A stretch of DNA of 60,775 nucleotides from Dermatophilaceae bacterium (GCA_013361975.1 JABFXB010000019.1:73731-134505), one strand, 5' to 3'. Shown: positions 20,218-30,510, numbered from the stretch's first letter. Notes: generated by a model not told the origin, from the sequence alone. Program-made: numbers and translations.

Positions 20218-20685
20218 ATGGCTGGGGTAGGGTTCGGCCGCAGTCGTAGTGGTAGTCGTAGTCGCAGGGGCAGCCGCGGCAGCAGCCGTATGGCGTGGAG
20301 TGGACGGGAGGTTGGCGTGCGCGGATTCGGCGAGCTGGAAGCAGTGGTGATGGGCCACTTGTGGGACCGTGGCACGCCATGCACGGTGCGCGAGGTGTTC
20401 GAACGGCTAGGGCAGGACCGGCAGATCGCATACACCACGGCCATGTCGACGATGGACAACCTGCACCGCAAGGGCTGGCTGTCCCGTGAGCGTCAGGGCA
20501 AGGCCTTCCTCTACTGGCCCATTCTGACCCGCGAGCAGTACGGGGCCCGGCTGATGCGTGATGCGCTGAATGTCGGTGGGGACCCGAGTCTCGTCCTGAG
20601 CCATTTCATCGAGCAGATGAGCGGTGAGGAGTCCGCAGCGCTGCGGCGCCTGGCGGCCACAGCGGATGAGCAGGGGCTGGCGTGA
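20218..20685 (+). CDS. BlaI/MecI/CopY family repressor
   Basis: FGELEAVVMGHLWDRGTPCTVREVFERLGQDRQIAYTTAMSTMDNLHRKGWLSRERQGKAFLY; start could be internal. Confidence 0.88.
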   Translation: MAGVGFGRSRSGSRSRRGSRGSSRMAWSGREVGVRGFGELEAVVMGHLWDRGTPCTVREVFERLGQDRQIAYTTAMSTMDNLHRKGWLSRERQGKAFLYWPILTREQYGARLMRDALNVGGDPSLVLSHFIEQMSGEESAALRRLAATADEQGLA

Positions 20686-21638
20686 GTGCCGCGTTCTGCC
20701 TGTTGCTCTATAGCGGGACGCTCGCGGTACTGGCGCCACCGCTGCTGGCTCGGCTCACCCGGCGCGGCGTTGCTCCCCGGCTGGGGGTCGCCCTCTGGCT
20801 GGTGGCGATCGGTTCCGTCACCGGTTCGGTTGCCACCGCGGCAGGCCTGCTGGCCGTTGAGCTGGCCCGTGACTGGTCCGGGCCGCCCACGACCCTGATG
20901 GGCTCGTGCCTGGCGGGGCTTAGGGCTGCGGCCACTGGCGTCCACGGTTCGATGGTGCGCAGCATCGTGTTCTCGGCCGCGGGAGGCCTCATGCTCGCGG
21001 TGGGCGTGGTGCTGCTGCGGCTCGGGCGAACGTGGGCGCGGGCCCGAGACGCCACTCGGGCGCATGCGCGGATGGTCAGGCTTGCCGGGGCCGCGCGGCC
21101 GAGCCTTGGCGCGGTCGTGCTCGATGTGCCTGAGAGGGCCGTCTACTGCGTGCCCGGACGTCCGAGCACGGTCGTGTTCACGACTGGGGCGTTGGCCGTG
21201 CTCGACCCTGGGCAGGTCGGCGCAGTCCTGGCGCACGAGCGTGCGCACCTGACGGGTCGACACCACCTGGTCATCGCGCTCACCCGTGGCCTGTGCCTCT
21301 GCCTTCCTCGGGTCGAGCTGTTCAGCTGCGGCGCCGAGGAGGTGGCGCGGCTGTTGGAAATGTCTGCCGACGATGCTGCGGCCCGGACCCACGGGTCCGG
21401 CACTGTCCTGAAGGCTCTCGTGGAGCTTTCTTCGCCCTCCGTCCCCAGCGGGGTTCCTGCCGGTGCCTTGGCAGCGCACGGCGTGGGCGTGCTGGCCCGC
21501 GCCGAGCGGCTGGCCGTGCCGGCCACGGCACGCGCGCGGCGGCGGGCCACACTGCAGCTGGCGACCACGATGACCGCGGTTGCGCTCGCGCCCTTGGTCC
21601 TCGGCGTGCTCGCGGTCTGCGGGCCGCTGTGGGGCTGA
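20682..21638 (+). CDS. M56 (BlaR1/MecR1-like) membrane metallopeptidase
   Basis: VFTTGALAVLDPGQVGAVLAHERAHLTGRHHLVIAL; coupled to BlaI. Confidence 0.85.
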   Translation: MSAAFCLLLYSGTLAVLAPPLLARLTRRGVAPRLGVALWLVAIGSVTGSVATAAGLLAVELARDWSGPPTTLMGSCLAGLRAAATGVHGSMVRSIVFSAAGGLMLAVGVVLLRLGRTWARARDATRAHARMVRLAGAARPSLGAVVLDVPERAVYCVPGRPSTVVFTTGALAVLDPGQVGAVLAHERAHLTGRHHLVIALTRGLCLCLPRVELFSCGAEEVARLLEMSADDAAARTHGSGTVLKALVELSSPSVPSGVPAGALAAHGVGVLARAERLAVPATARARRRATLQLATTMTAVALAPLVLGVLAVCGPLWG

Positions 21639-21726
21639 CACCGACTCGACATGATCGGGTGAGCCGGACGCCGTACGGATCGACGGCGACAGCGCGCCGA
21701 CGTGCCCGACGTGGGAGGGAAGAAGG

Positions 21727-22470
21727 GTGAACGCTGACCTTGGCGCCGGTCCTGTCGCTGTGGCCGCGGTGATCGCGGTCGTGGCAGGGTTTGTCTCCTT
21801 CGCCTCGCCGTGCTGCCTGCCCTTGGTTCCCGGGTTCCTCGGCTATGTCACCGGACTGTCCGAGGAGTCCCTGGAGAGCCGGTCCCGCGGGCGTCTCGTG
21901 CTGGGCGCCCTGCTTTTCGTGCTCGGGTTTACCGTCGTCTTCCTTGTCGCCGCGGCGGCCGTGTCCACGGCCGGGCTCGCCTTCCAGGAGTACCGCGGGC
22001 TTCTACTGAGGGTCGCAGGCGTCATCGTCATCGTCATGGGTGTGGTCTTCCTCGGACTCGGCAAGTCGTACGCGATAACCCCCTCATGGCGCCCGCGAGC
22101 GGGCCTCGCCGGGGCGCCGCTGCTCGGGGCCTCGTTCGCGATCGGATGGTCGCCGTGCCTGGGGCCCACTCTCGCTGCCATCCAGGTGATGGCGGCCCCG
22201 CTGTCCGCCCAGTCCGGCACGATTGGGCGCGGACTCATGCTCGCCGGCTTCTACTCGCTGGGGCTCGGCCTGCCGTTCATCCTGATGGCCGCACTGTGGG
22301 AGAAGGCCTCGGCCATGAGCGCGTGGCTGCGGGCACACCGCCGCGGCATCCGCGCCTTCGGGGGACTCATGCTGGTGGTCGTCGGCGGCCTCATGGTCTC
22401 CGGCCTGTGGGAGTCGCTGGTGGTCTGGCTCCAGATCAACCTCATCTCGACCTTCCGCGTCGCGATCTGA
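21727..22470 (+). CDS. CcdA cytochrome c biogenesis / thiol-redox membrane protein
   Basis: AGFVSFASPCCLPLVPGFLGYVTGLS ... FAIGWSPCLGPTLAAI. Confidence 0.9.
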   Translation: MNADLGAGPVAVAAVIAVVAGFVSFASPCCLPLVPGFLGYVTGLSEESLESRSRGRLVLGALLFVLGFTVVFLVAAAAVSTAGLAFQEYRGLLLRVAGVIVIVMGVVFLGLGKSYAITPSWRPRAGLAGAPLLGASFAIGWSPCLGPTLAAIQVMAAPLSAQSGTIGRGLMLAGFYSLGLGLPFILMAALWEKASAMSAWLRAHRRGIRAFGGLMLVVVGGLMVSGLWESLVVWLQINLISTFRVAI

Positions 22471-22756
22471 GCGCGTCACCGAGCGAGCCGCCCGGCGGCG
22501 TGACGTGCCGTCACACGCGTCGGTTGTCACAGCCCCGGTCCCTGCCGAACCTTCGGCGCAGGCGCCACCGACCGACATCCAGGGACGCGGGGGTCAGACC
22601 ACCGCCTGGGGCCCGCCGGGTGTGCGTGATGCGCGGGTGGCGCGCTCACGCAGAACCCGGGACGCGGGCAGGAGCGCTGCAACGTACTCGTTGGGCGGCC
22701 CTCGCAGCTCGTCTCCGCGTGACCGACGGGGCACTGGCGGGGCTCGGAGCGGAAGG

Positions 22757-23992
22757 TCAGAGGGCGGAGCCTGCGGTCCAACTGGCAGGCGTCAGGTTCC
22801 AGTCGGCGTACCCGTTGCCCATCGTCATCGGTCGGCTGGTGCCAACGGTCTCGACGACATCACCGATGGTCACGTTGGAGTAGAACCAGCCGGCGTTCGC
22901 CTCGCTCATCCCGGTACACCCGTGGCTGACGTTGCGGTGGCCCTGGTCCTTGACCGACCACGGCGCCGAGTGGAGGAACTCGCCGGAGTTCGTGACGCGC
23001 ATCGCGTACTTCACCTTGGTGTCGGGGTAGTAGTTCGGGTCGTCCTTCTTCAGGCCGATCGTTTCGGCGCGCAGCGTGATGTTCGTCTGCTTGTCCATGA
23101 TCACCTTGACTCCGGAGCGGGTCGCGAAGCCCGCCCGCCCACCCGTGACCGGGATGCGCTTGGTGAACTTGCCGTTGATGAAGACGTCCATCTGGTGCGT
23201 CTGCAGGTTGACCTTGGCGACGAGGGCGCGGCCGATCGTGAAGTCGGAGGTGCGCGACTGCTCGCCGAAGCGCCCGCCTCCGGCGGGGACGCCGTTGAGG
23301 GTCGCCTCGACGTGGACCTTGGTGCCGGGCTTCCAGTACGTCCTGGGCCGCCAGTGGGCCTCGGTGGAGGACAGCCAGTACCAGGAGCCGGCCTGCGCGG
23401 GGGAGGCGGTGACCTTCATGTGCTTCTCGAAGCTCGCCTTGTCCTTGACCGGCAGGTCGAAGCGCATGACGACCGGCATGCCGATGCCGACGGTGCCGCC
23501 GTCGCGCGGGGACACGGAGGTGTAGATCTGGTCGTCGAGCGAGAGGTTCGCGGTGCGGAACGTGCGCGTGCTCTCGTCGGTGCGGCCCTCGGAGTCCTCG
23601 GCCTCGAGCGTCAGGGTGTACTTGACGCCCGGCTCGAGCAGGTCACCGGCGGTCCACGTGCCGTCCTTGAGCGAGCCGTCGACCGTGATGCGGTTGCCCT
23701 TCTTGCTCACGTACGACAGCGAGGCCTTCTTGAGCGTGCCCTGCTGGGCGGACGCCGTGACCCGGGTGTCGACCGCGACGTCGGCGGCGTCGGCTGCCGG
23801 CGTCGTCGTGTACGCGACCGGGCCTTTGGTGGGGGTGGGCGTCGACGTCTCTGTCTTGCCGGGAGCGGCGGACGAGGAGCCAGAGGGCTTCGCGTCCTTG
23901 TCGGCCGTGGCGGTCGCGTTGCAGGCGGACACACCCAGCAAGGCCATGACGGCCATCCCCGAGACTGCGGCGGTACGGATGCTCGACTTCAC
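22757..23992 (-). CDS. L,D-transpeptidase (YkuD) lipoprotein with Ig-like domains
   Basis: MALLGVSACNATATADKDA lipobox; VMRFDLPVKDKASFEKHM; HSAPWSVKDQGHRNVSHGCTGMSEANAGWFY. Confidence 0.92.
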   Translation of the reverse strand: MKSSIRTAAVSGMAVMALLGVSACNATATADKDAKPSGSSSAAPGKTETSTPTPTKGPVAYTTTPAADAADVAVDTRVTASAQQGTLKKASLSYVSKKGNRITVDGSLKDGTWTAGDLLEPGVKYTLTLEAEDSEGRTDESTRTFRTANLSLDDQIYTSVSPRDGGTVGIGMPVVMRFDLPVKDKASFEKHMKVTASPAQAGSWYWLSSTEAHWRPRTYWKPGTKVHVEATLNGVPAGGGRFGEQSRTSDFTIGRALVAKVNLQTHQMDVFINGKFTKRIPVTGGRAGFATRSGVKVIMDKQTNITLRAETIGLKKDDPNYYPDTKVKYAMRVTNSGEFLHSAPWSVKDQGHRNVSHGCTGMSEANAGWFYSNVTIGDVVETVGTSRPMTMGNGYADWNLTPASWTAGSAL

Positions 23993-24557
23993 GCTGTAGA
24001 AACCCTTCGCGGACGCGGCGCCGGGCGCTCCAGGGCGGAACGGGGTGCGGCGCGTCGATAGTGACCTCGACCTCCAGTGTCACCGGTCGCCCTCCCGTGC
24101 TCCAAACCACCGGCGAGTCCTGAACGACTCCCATGCCACCGTGGGCACGCTGCCGGCCCTGGGGGACGGCCGGCGCGCGGCGCCGGGGTGTGTCGCGGGC
24201 CGGACCGGAGGGACGGCGTCCGGCCGGTGCTGCGGCACCCTCCTCGAGGGCCAACGTCGGAAGGGCGAGTGCTCGCGGGATCACCGTCGAGTCGTCGCCC
24301 ACGAGGTCTCCGCGGGATGCGAGGCTGACCCGAGCCGGGAAGCCTGAGTCCGGCGGTCCCGCGAGAGAAGCCTCTCGGGGTGTCAACGTGGGCGCGCGCA
24401 CAGCCAGCGCCCCGCGCGCGGCACCCTCCATGCGACCCCCGTGGGACTGCCAAGCCGTATCGCGCCCGTCGGTCGTGGTCCTGCGGGGTGCCCCGATCTC
24501 GCTGCCTGTCACGCGGATCCGGCACCGCCGGCGTTGCGACGATGGGAGACCACGATG

Positions 24558-24998
24558 GCCTGGCTCTGACTGTGGGACTGCTCGCCTTCCTGGCCCTCGA
24601 CGCCGGCATCGAGGGCCTTGAGGTCGGGGCCGCGGGCGCAGCCGCGTTCGGCGGCAGCATGCGCTTCGTCCTCGGGGAAGCGCTCGCGTTCCTGCTGCTC
24701 GCCCGGGACGCAGCGGCTCATCCCTGACCCGGCGGGCGCCGGACGGGTCGCGCTCCTCGTCGCCGTCGGGATCGGGGTGCACAACCTCGGCGAGGGGCTT
24801 GCGGTCGGGTCGGCCCTGGCGGTGGGTGAGCTCGCCCTCGGCACCTCGCTTGTCGTCGGCTTCGCTCTGCACAACACGACCGAGGGCATGGCTGTGGTCG
24901 CACCGCTCACGGCGCTCCCGCCGGTCCCGGCGCAACCCGACCGGACGGTGGCTCCGGGACGGCTGCTCCTGCTCGCGATCGTCGCCGGCGGCCTGGCC
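24558..24998 (+). pseudogene. Truncated, frameshifted ZIP transporter copy
   Basis: LTVGLLAFLALDAGIEGLEVGAAGAAAFGGSMRFVLGEALAFLLLA then frame change to TQRLIPDPAGAGRVALLVAVGIGVHNLGEGLAVGSALAVGE; near copy of 7570-8000. Confidence 0.85.
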
Positions 24999-25174
24999 CG
25001 GCATGGCTGTCGGCGTGGTCGAGCACAGAGGCCCTCCGCCGGAGCGGACCGACAGCCGTTCGCGTGCCTCCTCCAACAGTCGGTCGACGACCGGCCGTGC
25101 GGATCCGTGGTCTCTCGGGGCACCGAGGATGCTGTCGGGCCCAACCTGTTGCGACATGCTCCGTCTCCTCGCTG

Positions 25175-25483
<309 letters not shown>

Positions 25484-25525
25484 CTATGGGGTGGGCCGCG
25501 CGAGGTGACTGCCCGCCGGGTGCTG

Positions 25526-25924
25526 TCAGGCGGGACTTGCGAGCGCCTTGAGCGCGCGGCTGAGGCGCTCGCGTGCGTCGGCAGCGACGTCGGCGAGCCG
25601 GTCGTTGCCGGTGAGCTCGACCATGGTGGCCGGGTCCATCGCCTCGACGATGGTGCGCCCTGCCTCGAGGGTGCGGACGACGACGTTGCAGGGCAGAAGG
25701 ACGCCGATGGAAGGCTCGGCCTGGAGTGCGGCGTGAGCCAGTGGTGGCCGGCAGGCGCCGAGGATCACCTGGGGGGCGATGTCCACGTCGAGCTTCGTCT
25801 TGAGGGTCGCCGCCAGGTCGATCTCAGTGAGCACCCCGAAGCCCACCTCGGCCAGCTGGGCACGGGTCGCGATGAGCGTCGCGTCGAAGTCGGCGTCGAC
25901 CGTGGTCGTCAGCGTGTAGTCCAT
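25526..25924 (-). CDS. DUF302 domain protein
   Basis: MDYTLTTTVDADFDATLIATRAQLAEVGFGVLTEIDLAATLKTKLDVDIAPQVILGACRPPLAHAALQAEPSIGVLLPCNVVV. Confidence 0.88.
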   Translation of the reverse strand: MDYTLTTTVDADFDATLIATRAQLAEVGFGVLTEIDLAATLKTKLDVDIAPQVILGACRPPLAHAALQAEPSIGVLLPCNVVVRTLEAGRTIVEAMDPATMVELTGNDRLADVAADARERLSRALKALASPA

Positions 25925-25990
25925 GTTCTCTCCTGGTGGTTGCGGATGGCGAGTGGGGGAGGGGTGCGCCTGGGACGGCCCGGTCCGGTC

Positions 25991-26362
25991 TCAGGCGTCG
26001 GCGGGCTGCGCTGTTGCGACCTTGGCCCGGACGTCGTCCATGTCGAGACCGCGAACGGCCGTGATGACCTGCTCCAAGGCGGCTGCGGGCAGGGCGCCGG
26101 GCTGGCTGAAGACGAGGATGCCGTCCCGGAAGGCCATGAGGGTCGGGATCGAGGTGATCCCGGCGGCGGCGCTGAGCTGCTGCTCGGCCTCGGTGTCGAT
26201 CTTGCCGAAGACGATGTCGGGGTGCTTCTCGGATGCGGCCTCGTAGACGGGCGCGAACATGCGGCACGGTCCGCACCACGATGCCCAGAAGTCGACGAGT
26301 GTGATCCCCTCGCCGGTGATCGTCGACTCGAAGTCCGCGGCGGTCAGGTTCTGCGTAGACAT
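25991..26362 (-). CDS. trxA: Thioredoxin
   Basis: MSTQNLTAADFESTITGEGITLVDFWASWCGPCRMFAPVYE ... TSIPTLMAFRDG. Confidence 0.92.
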   Translation of the reverse strand: MSTQNLTAADFESTITGEGITLVDFWASWCGPCRMFAPVYEAASEKHPDIVFGKIDTEAEQQLSAAAGITSIPTLMAFRDGILVFSQPGALPAAALEQVITAVRGLDMDDVRAKVATAQPADA

Positions 26363-26402
26363 TGGATCTCCTTGTTTGGGAACGGTTCGCTTGGGTATGA
26401 GT

Positions 26403-26418
26403 ATACCCACCGGGGTAT
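26403..26418. promoter_or_regulatory. CsoR/CstR-type operator 1
   Basis: ATACCCACCGGGGTAT. Confidence 0.75.
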
Positions 26419-26459
26419 GCAACCTCGACACGGGGAAGATCATTCCCAGGCTCCGGCGC

Positions 26460-26475
26460 ATACGGGCTGGGGTAT
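26460..26475. promoter_or_regulatory. CsoR/CstR-type operator, degenerate
   Basis: ATACGGGCTGGGGTAT. Confidence 0.45.
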
Positions 26476-26537
26476 GTGTGGGACAGCCCGTCGGTTCGAC
26501 GGAATGCCGTGTCTCGGGTTACGGTTCTGTCTGTGCG

Positions 26538-26553
26538 ATACCCCCCTGGGTAT
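26538..26553. promoter_or_regulatory. CsoR/CstR-type operator 2
   Basis: ATACCCCCCTGGGTAT, upstream of the rhodanese start at 26579. Confidence 0.8.
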
Positions 26554-26578
26554 CAACTTTCTACCTCAGGAGTGTCAC

Positions 26579-26902
26579 ATGACCACCATTGCCACCATCG
26601 ACGAGCTCGCGGCTGCAACTGCTGACGGCGCCGCCGTCGTCGACGTGCGTGAGCCCGGTGAGTACGTCGGCGGGCACGTGCCCGGCGCCGTGCTGATGCC
26701 GATGGGTCAGCTGCCGTCACGCGTTGGCGAGCTCGACCGTCACCGCCCCGTCTACGTCATCTGCGCGAGCGGCAACCGCAGCCGCGCCATGAGCGACTAC
26801 CTCGCACGTTCCGGCTTCGATGCCCGGTCCGTCGACGGTGGGACGGCGGCCTGGGCCGCCGCAGGCCGCCCGGTGGTGGCCGGCGCGAAGCCCTCCGCCT
26901 GA
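26579..26902 (+). CDS. Single-domain rhodanese
   Basis: AAVVDVREPGEYVGGHVPGAVLMPMGQL ... VYVICASGNRSRAMSDYL. Confidence 0.92.
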   Translation: MTTIATIDELAAATADGAAVVDVREPGEYVGGHVPGAVLMPMGQLPSRVGELDRHRPVYVICASGNRSRAMSDYLARSGFDARSVDGGTAAWAAAGRPVVAGAKPSA

Positions 26903-26980
26903 CCCGGCTTCTCACCCTGCCGCGCCGCCCCGGCCCCACAGCTGACCGTGTCCCGGTCCGTACCCGAAAGGACCCGCCCC

Positions 26981-28363
26981 ATGGCGATCATCATCCCCAT
27001 CGACACCCCGACCCTCGGTGACCGCAGCTACCTCGCCCATGACGGGCAGGTCGCGATCGTCATCGATCCCCAGCGCGACATCGACCGCGTGCTCGACCTT
27101 GCGAACGACGCCGGCGTCTCCATCACCCACGTCTTCGAGACACACATCCACAACGACTACGTCACCGGCGGCTACGCCCTGGCCCAGGCCACCGGCGCCG
27201 CGTACCACGTCAACGCTGCCGACGAGGTCTCCTACGAGCGCGTCCCGGTCGGCGACGGCGACCTCCTCGACGTCTCACCGCAGCTGCGCGTACGCGTCAT
27301 CGCCACTCCCGGACACACGTACACCCATCTCTCGTACGCCCTCGACGCCTTGGACGACGAGACCGGCAAGCTCGAGCCGGTCGGCGTGTTCACCGGAGGC
27401 TCACTGCTCTTCGGGGCGACCGGTCGACCCGACCTGCTCGGGCACGAGCACACCCACGACCTCGTCCACCACCAGTACGCCTCGGCCCACCGGCTCGCCG
27501 ACGAGCTGCCCGAGCACACCCACGTGCTGCCGACCCACGGCTTCGGCAGCTTCTGCTCCGCCGGCTCCACCGGCGACACGACCGCCTCCACGATCGGTCG
27601 CGAGAAGAAAGCCAACCCGGCCCTGACCCAGGACGAGGCGGGGTGGGTCGCCGACACGCTCGCCGGGCTCGACGCGTACCCCGCCTACTACGCCCACATG
27701 GGCGCGGCCAACAGCGCTGGCCCGCAGGCCGCCGACCTGTCGGCCCCGGAACGCGCCGACAAGTCCGTGCTCGCCCGGCGCATCACCGAGGGCGAGTGGG
27801 TCGTCGACCTGCGCAACAGGACCGCGTATGCCGCGGGCCACGTCACCGGCACGCTGAACTTCGGCGTCGACGGCCAGTTCGCCACCTACCTCGGCTGGCT
27901 CATCCCGTGGGGCACCCCCTTGACGCTGCTGGGCGACACCCCGGGGCAGGTCGCCGAGGCCCAGCGCGAGCTCGTCCGGATCGGCATCGACCACCTCGAG
28001 GGCGCCGCCACCGGCGCCCCCGAGGACTGGACCGACTCCCCCCTCGGCTCCTTCGAGTGCGCCACCTTCGCCGACCTCGCCCAGGTGCGACACCACCGCC
28101 GCGTCACCGTTCTCGACGTGCGCCGCGCCTCGGAGTTCACCGAGTCGCACATCGACGACGCCGTCAACATCCCCCTGCACGAGCTCCTCGAGCGCCTCGC
28201 CGAGGCTCCCAGCGGCGAGGTCTGGGTGCACTGCGCCGGCGGCTACCGCGCCTCCATCGCCGCATCCGTCCTCGCCGCCCACGGACACCACGTCGTCGCC
28301 GTCGACGACAGCTACGGGGAGCAAGCAGCCGCCGCCGGCCTTCCACTGACATCGGCCGCCTGA
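26981..28363 (+). CDS. MBL-fold persulfide dioxygenase fused to rhodanese domains (CstB-like)
   Basis: FETHIHNDYVTGGYALAQATGAAYHV, HTYTHLSYAL, LPTHGFGSFC; C-terminal DVRRASEFTESHIDDAVNIPLHEL ... VHCAGGYRASIAASVL. Confidence 0.92.
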   Translation: MAIIIPIDTPTLGDRSYLAHDGQVAIVIDPQRDIDRVLDLANDAGVSITHVFETHIHNDYVTGGYALAQATGAAYHVNAADEVSYERVPVGDGDLLDVSPQLRVRVIATPGHTYTHLSYALDALDDETGKLEPVGVFTGGSLLFGATGRPDLLGHEHTHDLVHHQYASAHRLADELPEHTHVLPTHGFGSFCSAGSTGDTTASTIGREKKANPALTQDEAGWVADTLAGLDAYPAYYAHMGAANSAGPQAADLSAPERADKSVLARRITEGEWVVDLRNRTAYAAGHVTGTLNFGVDGQFATYLGWLIPWGTPLTLLGDTPGQVAEAQRELVRIGIDHLEGAATGAPEDWTDSPLGSFECATFADLAQVRHHRRVTVLDVRRASEFTESHIDDAVNIPLHELLERLAEAPSGEVWVHCAGGYRASIAASVLAAHGHHVVAVDDSYGEQAAAAGLPLTSAA

Positions 28364-28449
28364 CCCTGCCGCCCGAACGCCACAGCACTCACCACCACCA
28401 CCACCACCCCCCACCGCCGACCATCGACGGCAAGACAAGGAGATCCATC

Positions 28450-28623
28450 ATGTGTCGTCCCGCCACCTGCAAGACCTGCGGCAAGACCACCTGGGCCGGA
28501 TGCGGCCAGCACGTCGACCAGGTCATGCGCAACGTCCCCACCGGCCAGCGCTGCCCCGGCCACGTCTCCGCCTCCACCGGTGGCACCGGCGGCAGCTTCC
28601 TCAGCCGCATCTTCGGCCGCTGA
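28450..28623 (+). CDS. Small Cys-rich protein
   Basis: MCRPATCKTCGKTTWAGCGQHVDQVMRNVPTGQRCPGHVSASTGGTGGSFLSRIFGR*; AAGGAGA RBS. Confidence 0.7.
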   Translation: MCRPATCKTCGKTTWAGCGQHVDQVMRNVPTGQRCPGHVSASTGGTGGSFLSRIFGR

Positions 28624-28926
28624 CAACCTCGGCCGGGGCGGCGAGTGAACCTGCAGCCCGGCCCGTAGCCGCCCACCCGGTCTGTGCCCCGGGTGGGTAC
28701 CGCCCGGGAGTCCGCCCCCCTCGGACCTCCCGGAACCGATCCCGAGCCCGGCGCGCCCTGTCCGCCGAGCCGTCGCCGTCTCACCTTCCCCCAGGAGAGG
28801 CCGACGCGCCCGAGACCGGGCTCGGACGGCGCCGTCGGGGGCCGGGACCATCCCCGTACCGGCCCCCGATGCAGCGCCAACACAGGACGTCCGACACCAC
28901 CAGTAGCTTCGAAGGAGCTCTATCCC

Positions 28927-29736
28927 ATGCCCCTGCTGGCCATACCGCTCGGCGTGCTGATCGGCCTCGCCCTCGGGGCTTTGGGAGGAGGCGGCTCCAT
29001 CCTCACCGTCCCCGCCCTGGTCTACGTGCTCGGGCAGGACCCGCGCGACGCCACGACCAGCTCGCTCATCATCGTCGGGGTCACCTCGCTCATCGCACTC
29101 GTACCGCACGCCCGCGCCGGGCGCGTCAGGTTCGCTCAAGGGCTCCTCTTCGGCGCCCTCGGCACCGCAGGCTCGTTCGCCGGGACTGCCCTGTCACGTT
29201 CCGTCGCCCCGAACGCCCTGCTGCTTGCGTTCGCAGCCCTCATGCTTCTGGTCGCAGCGCTCATGCTGCGCCGCGTCCTCAACCCTGCTGAGCGCTCGAC
29301 GTTGCTGGATCCGACGGTCGAGCCGATGATCACCCTGCACCCGTTCAGCTGCGCCTGCCCACGCGTCGCCAAGGTCGTCGTGACCGCCACCCTCGTCGGG
29401 CTGCTGACCGGGTTCTTCGGCGTCGGAGGGGGATTCGCCCTCGTGCCCGCCCTCGTCCTCGCCCTCGGCTTCCCGATGCCCACCGCGGTCGGGACATCCC
29501 TGCTCGTCATCGCCGTCAACAGCGCGACCGCGCTGACCGCGCGGATCACCCACACGAGCAGCAACCTCGACTGGGCGCTCATCGCGACCTTCGCGGCCGC
29601 CGCCGTCGTCGGCAGCCTCATCGGCGGGCGCATCGCCTCCGGTGCCAACCCGCGACACCTCACCCTCGCCTTCGCCGTCCTGCTCATCGGCGTCGCCCTG
29701 TACACCGCCGCGCGCAGCCTCTCCCTCCTCGGCTGA
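28927..29736 (+). CDS. TauE/SafE family sulfite exporter
   Basis: MPLLAIPLGVLIGLALGALGGGGSILTVPALVYVLGQDPRDATTSSLIIVG ... FGVGGGFALVPALVLALGFPM. Confidence 0.9.
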   Translation: MPLLAIPLGVLIGLALGALGGGGSILTVPALVYVLGQDPRDATTSSLIIVGVTSLIALVPHARAGRVRFAQGLLFGALGTAGSFAGTALSRSVAPNALLLAFAALMLLVAALMLRRVLNPAERSTLLDPTVEPMITLHPFSCACPRVAKVVVTATLVGLLTGFFGVGGGFALVPALVLALGFPMPTAVGTSLLVIAVNSATALTARITHTSSNLDWALIATFAAAAVVGSLIGGRIASGANPRHLTLAFAVLLIGVALYTAARSLSLLG

Positions 29737-29828
29737 CGCCGGTCACCTACCTCCGGCGCGGTGGCCGATCCGTCGCGCTTTCCCGCAGAACCCGCACGCC
29801 TCCCCGCGTGCGGAACCTGAAAGGAACC

Positions 29829-30455
29829 ATGAGCACCAACCCCTCCGTCCACCTCGACCCGACCACCACCCGCGCCACGCCGCGCCGGCCCGCAGCGCTC
29901 GACCCTCTGGCCCTGCAGGAGTGGATGGCGGCCGACGACCGGCCCCGTCTGCTCGACGTGCGCACCCCCGCCGAGTTCACGACCGCCCACATCCCCGGGT
30001 CCTACAACGTGCCGCTGCCGCTGCTGCGCGAGCACCGCGACGAGCTGCGCACCCACCTCGACGACGACGTCGTCCTCGTCTGCCGCTCCGGCGCCCGGGC
30101 CACCCAGGCCGAGACGCTGCTCGGCTCGACGGGACTGGACAACCTCCACGTCCTCACCGGCGGAGTGTCCGCCTGGGAGGTCGCCGGCGGCCCGCTCAAC
30201 CGCGGCGCCCAGACTTGGGAACTCGAGCGCCAGGTTCGGCTCGTGGCCGGCGGCATCGTCCTGGCCGGCGTGCTGGCCAGCACGAAGGTGCCCGCCCTCA
30301 AGTGGGTGTCGGCGGCGATCGGCGCCGGGCTGACGGGAGCCGCGATGACCAACAGTTGCGCCATGGGCAAGGCCCTGTCCATGCTGCCCTACAACCGCCG
30401 CACCGGACCCAGCCTCGATGCCGTGGTGCGTGAGCTGGGCGGGGCGGCAGCCTGA
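29829..30455 (+). CDS. Rhodanese with C-terminal DUF2892-like TM region
   Basis: LLDVRTPAEFTTAHIPGSYNVPLPLLREH ... VLVCRSGARATQAETLL, then two TM helices. Confidence 0.88.
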   Translation: MSTNPSVHLDPTTTRATPRRPAALDPLALQEWMAADDRPRLLDVRTPAEFTTAHIPGSYNVPLPLLREHRDELRTHLDDDVVLVCRSGARATQAETLLGSTGLDNLHVLTGGVSAWEVAGGPLNRGAQTWELERQVRLVAGGIVLAGVLASTKVPALKWVSAAIGAGLTGAAMTNSCAMGKALSMLPYNRRTGPSLDAVVRELGGAAA

Positions 30456-30468
30456 GTCGATCGGTGGA

Positions 30469-30510
30469 CGAGGGCTCTGGACACCGCAGACGTGGTTTCC
30501 AGAGCCCTCG
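30469..30510. terminator. Hairpin between convergent genes, likely bidirectional terminator
   Basis: CGAGGGCTCTGGA ... TCCAGAGCCCTCG, perfect 13-bp arms with 16-nt loop. Confidence 0.8.

Noticed and set aside
22505-24061. 518-aa forward ORF
   Set aside because: Antisense to the L,D-transpeptidase with all its domain motifs.
28388-28412. CAC-repeat that could look like a His-tag coding tract
   Set aside because: Lies in the short gap between two well-supported genes; not in a supported reading frame.
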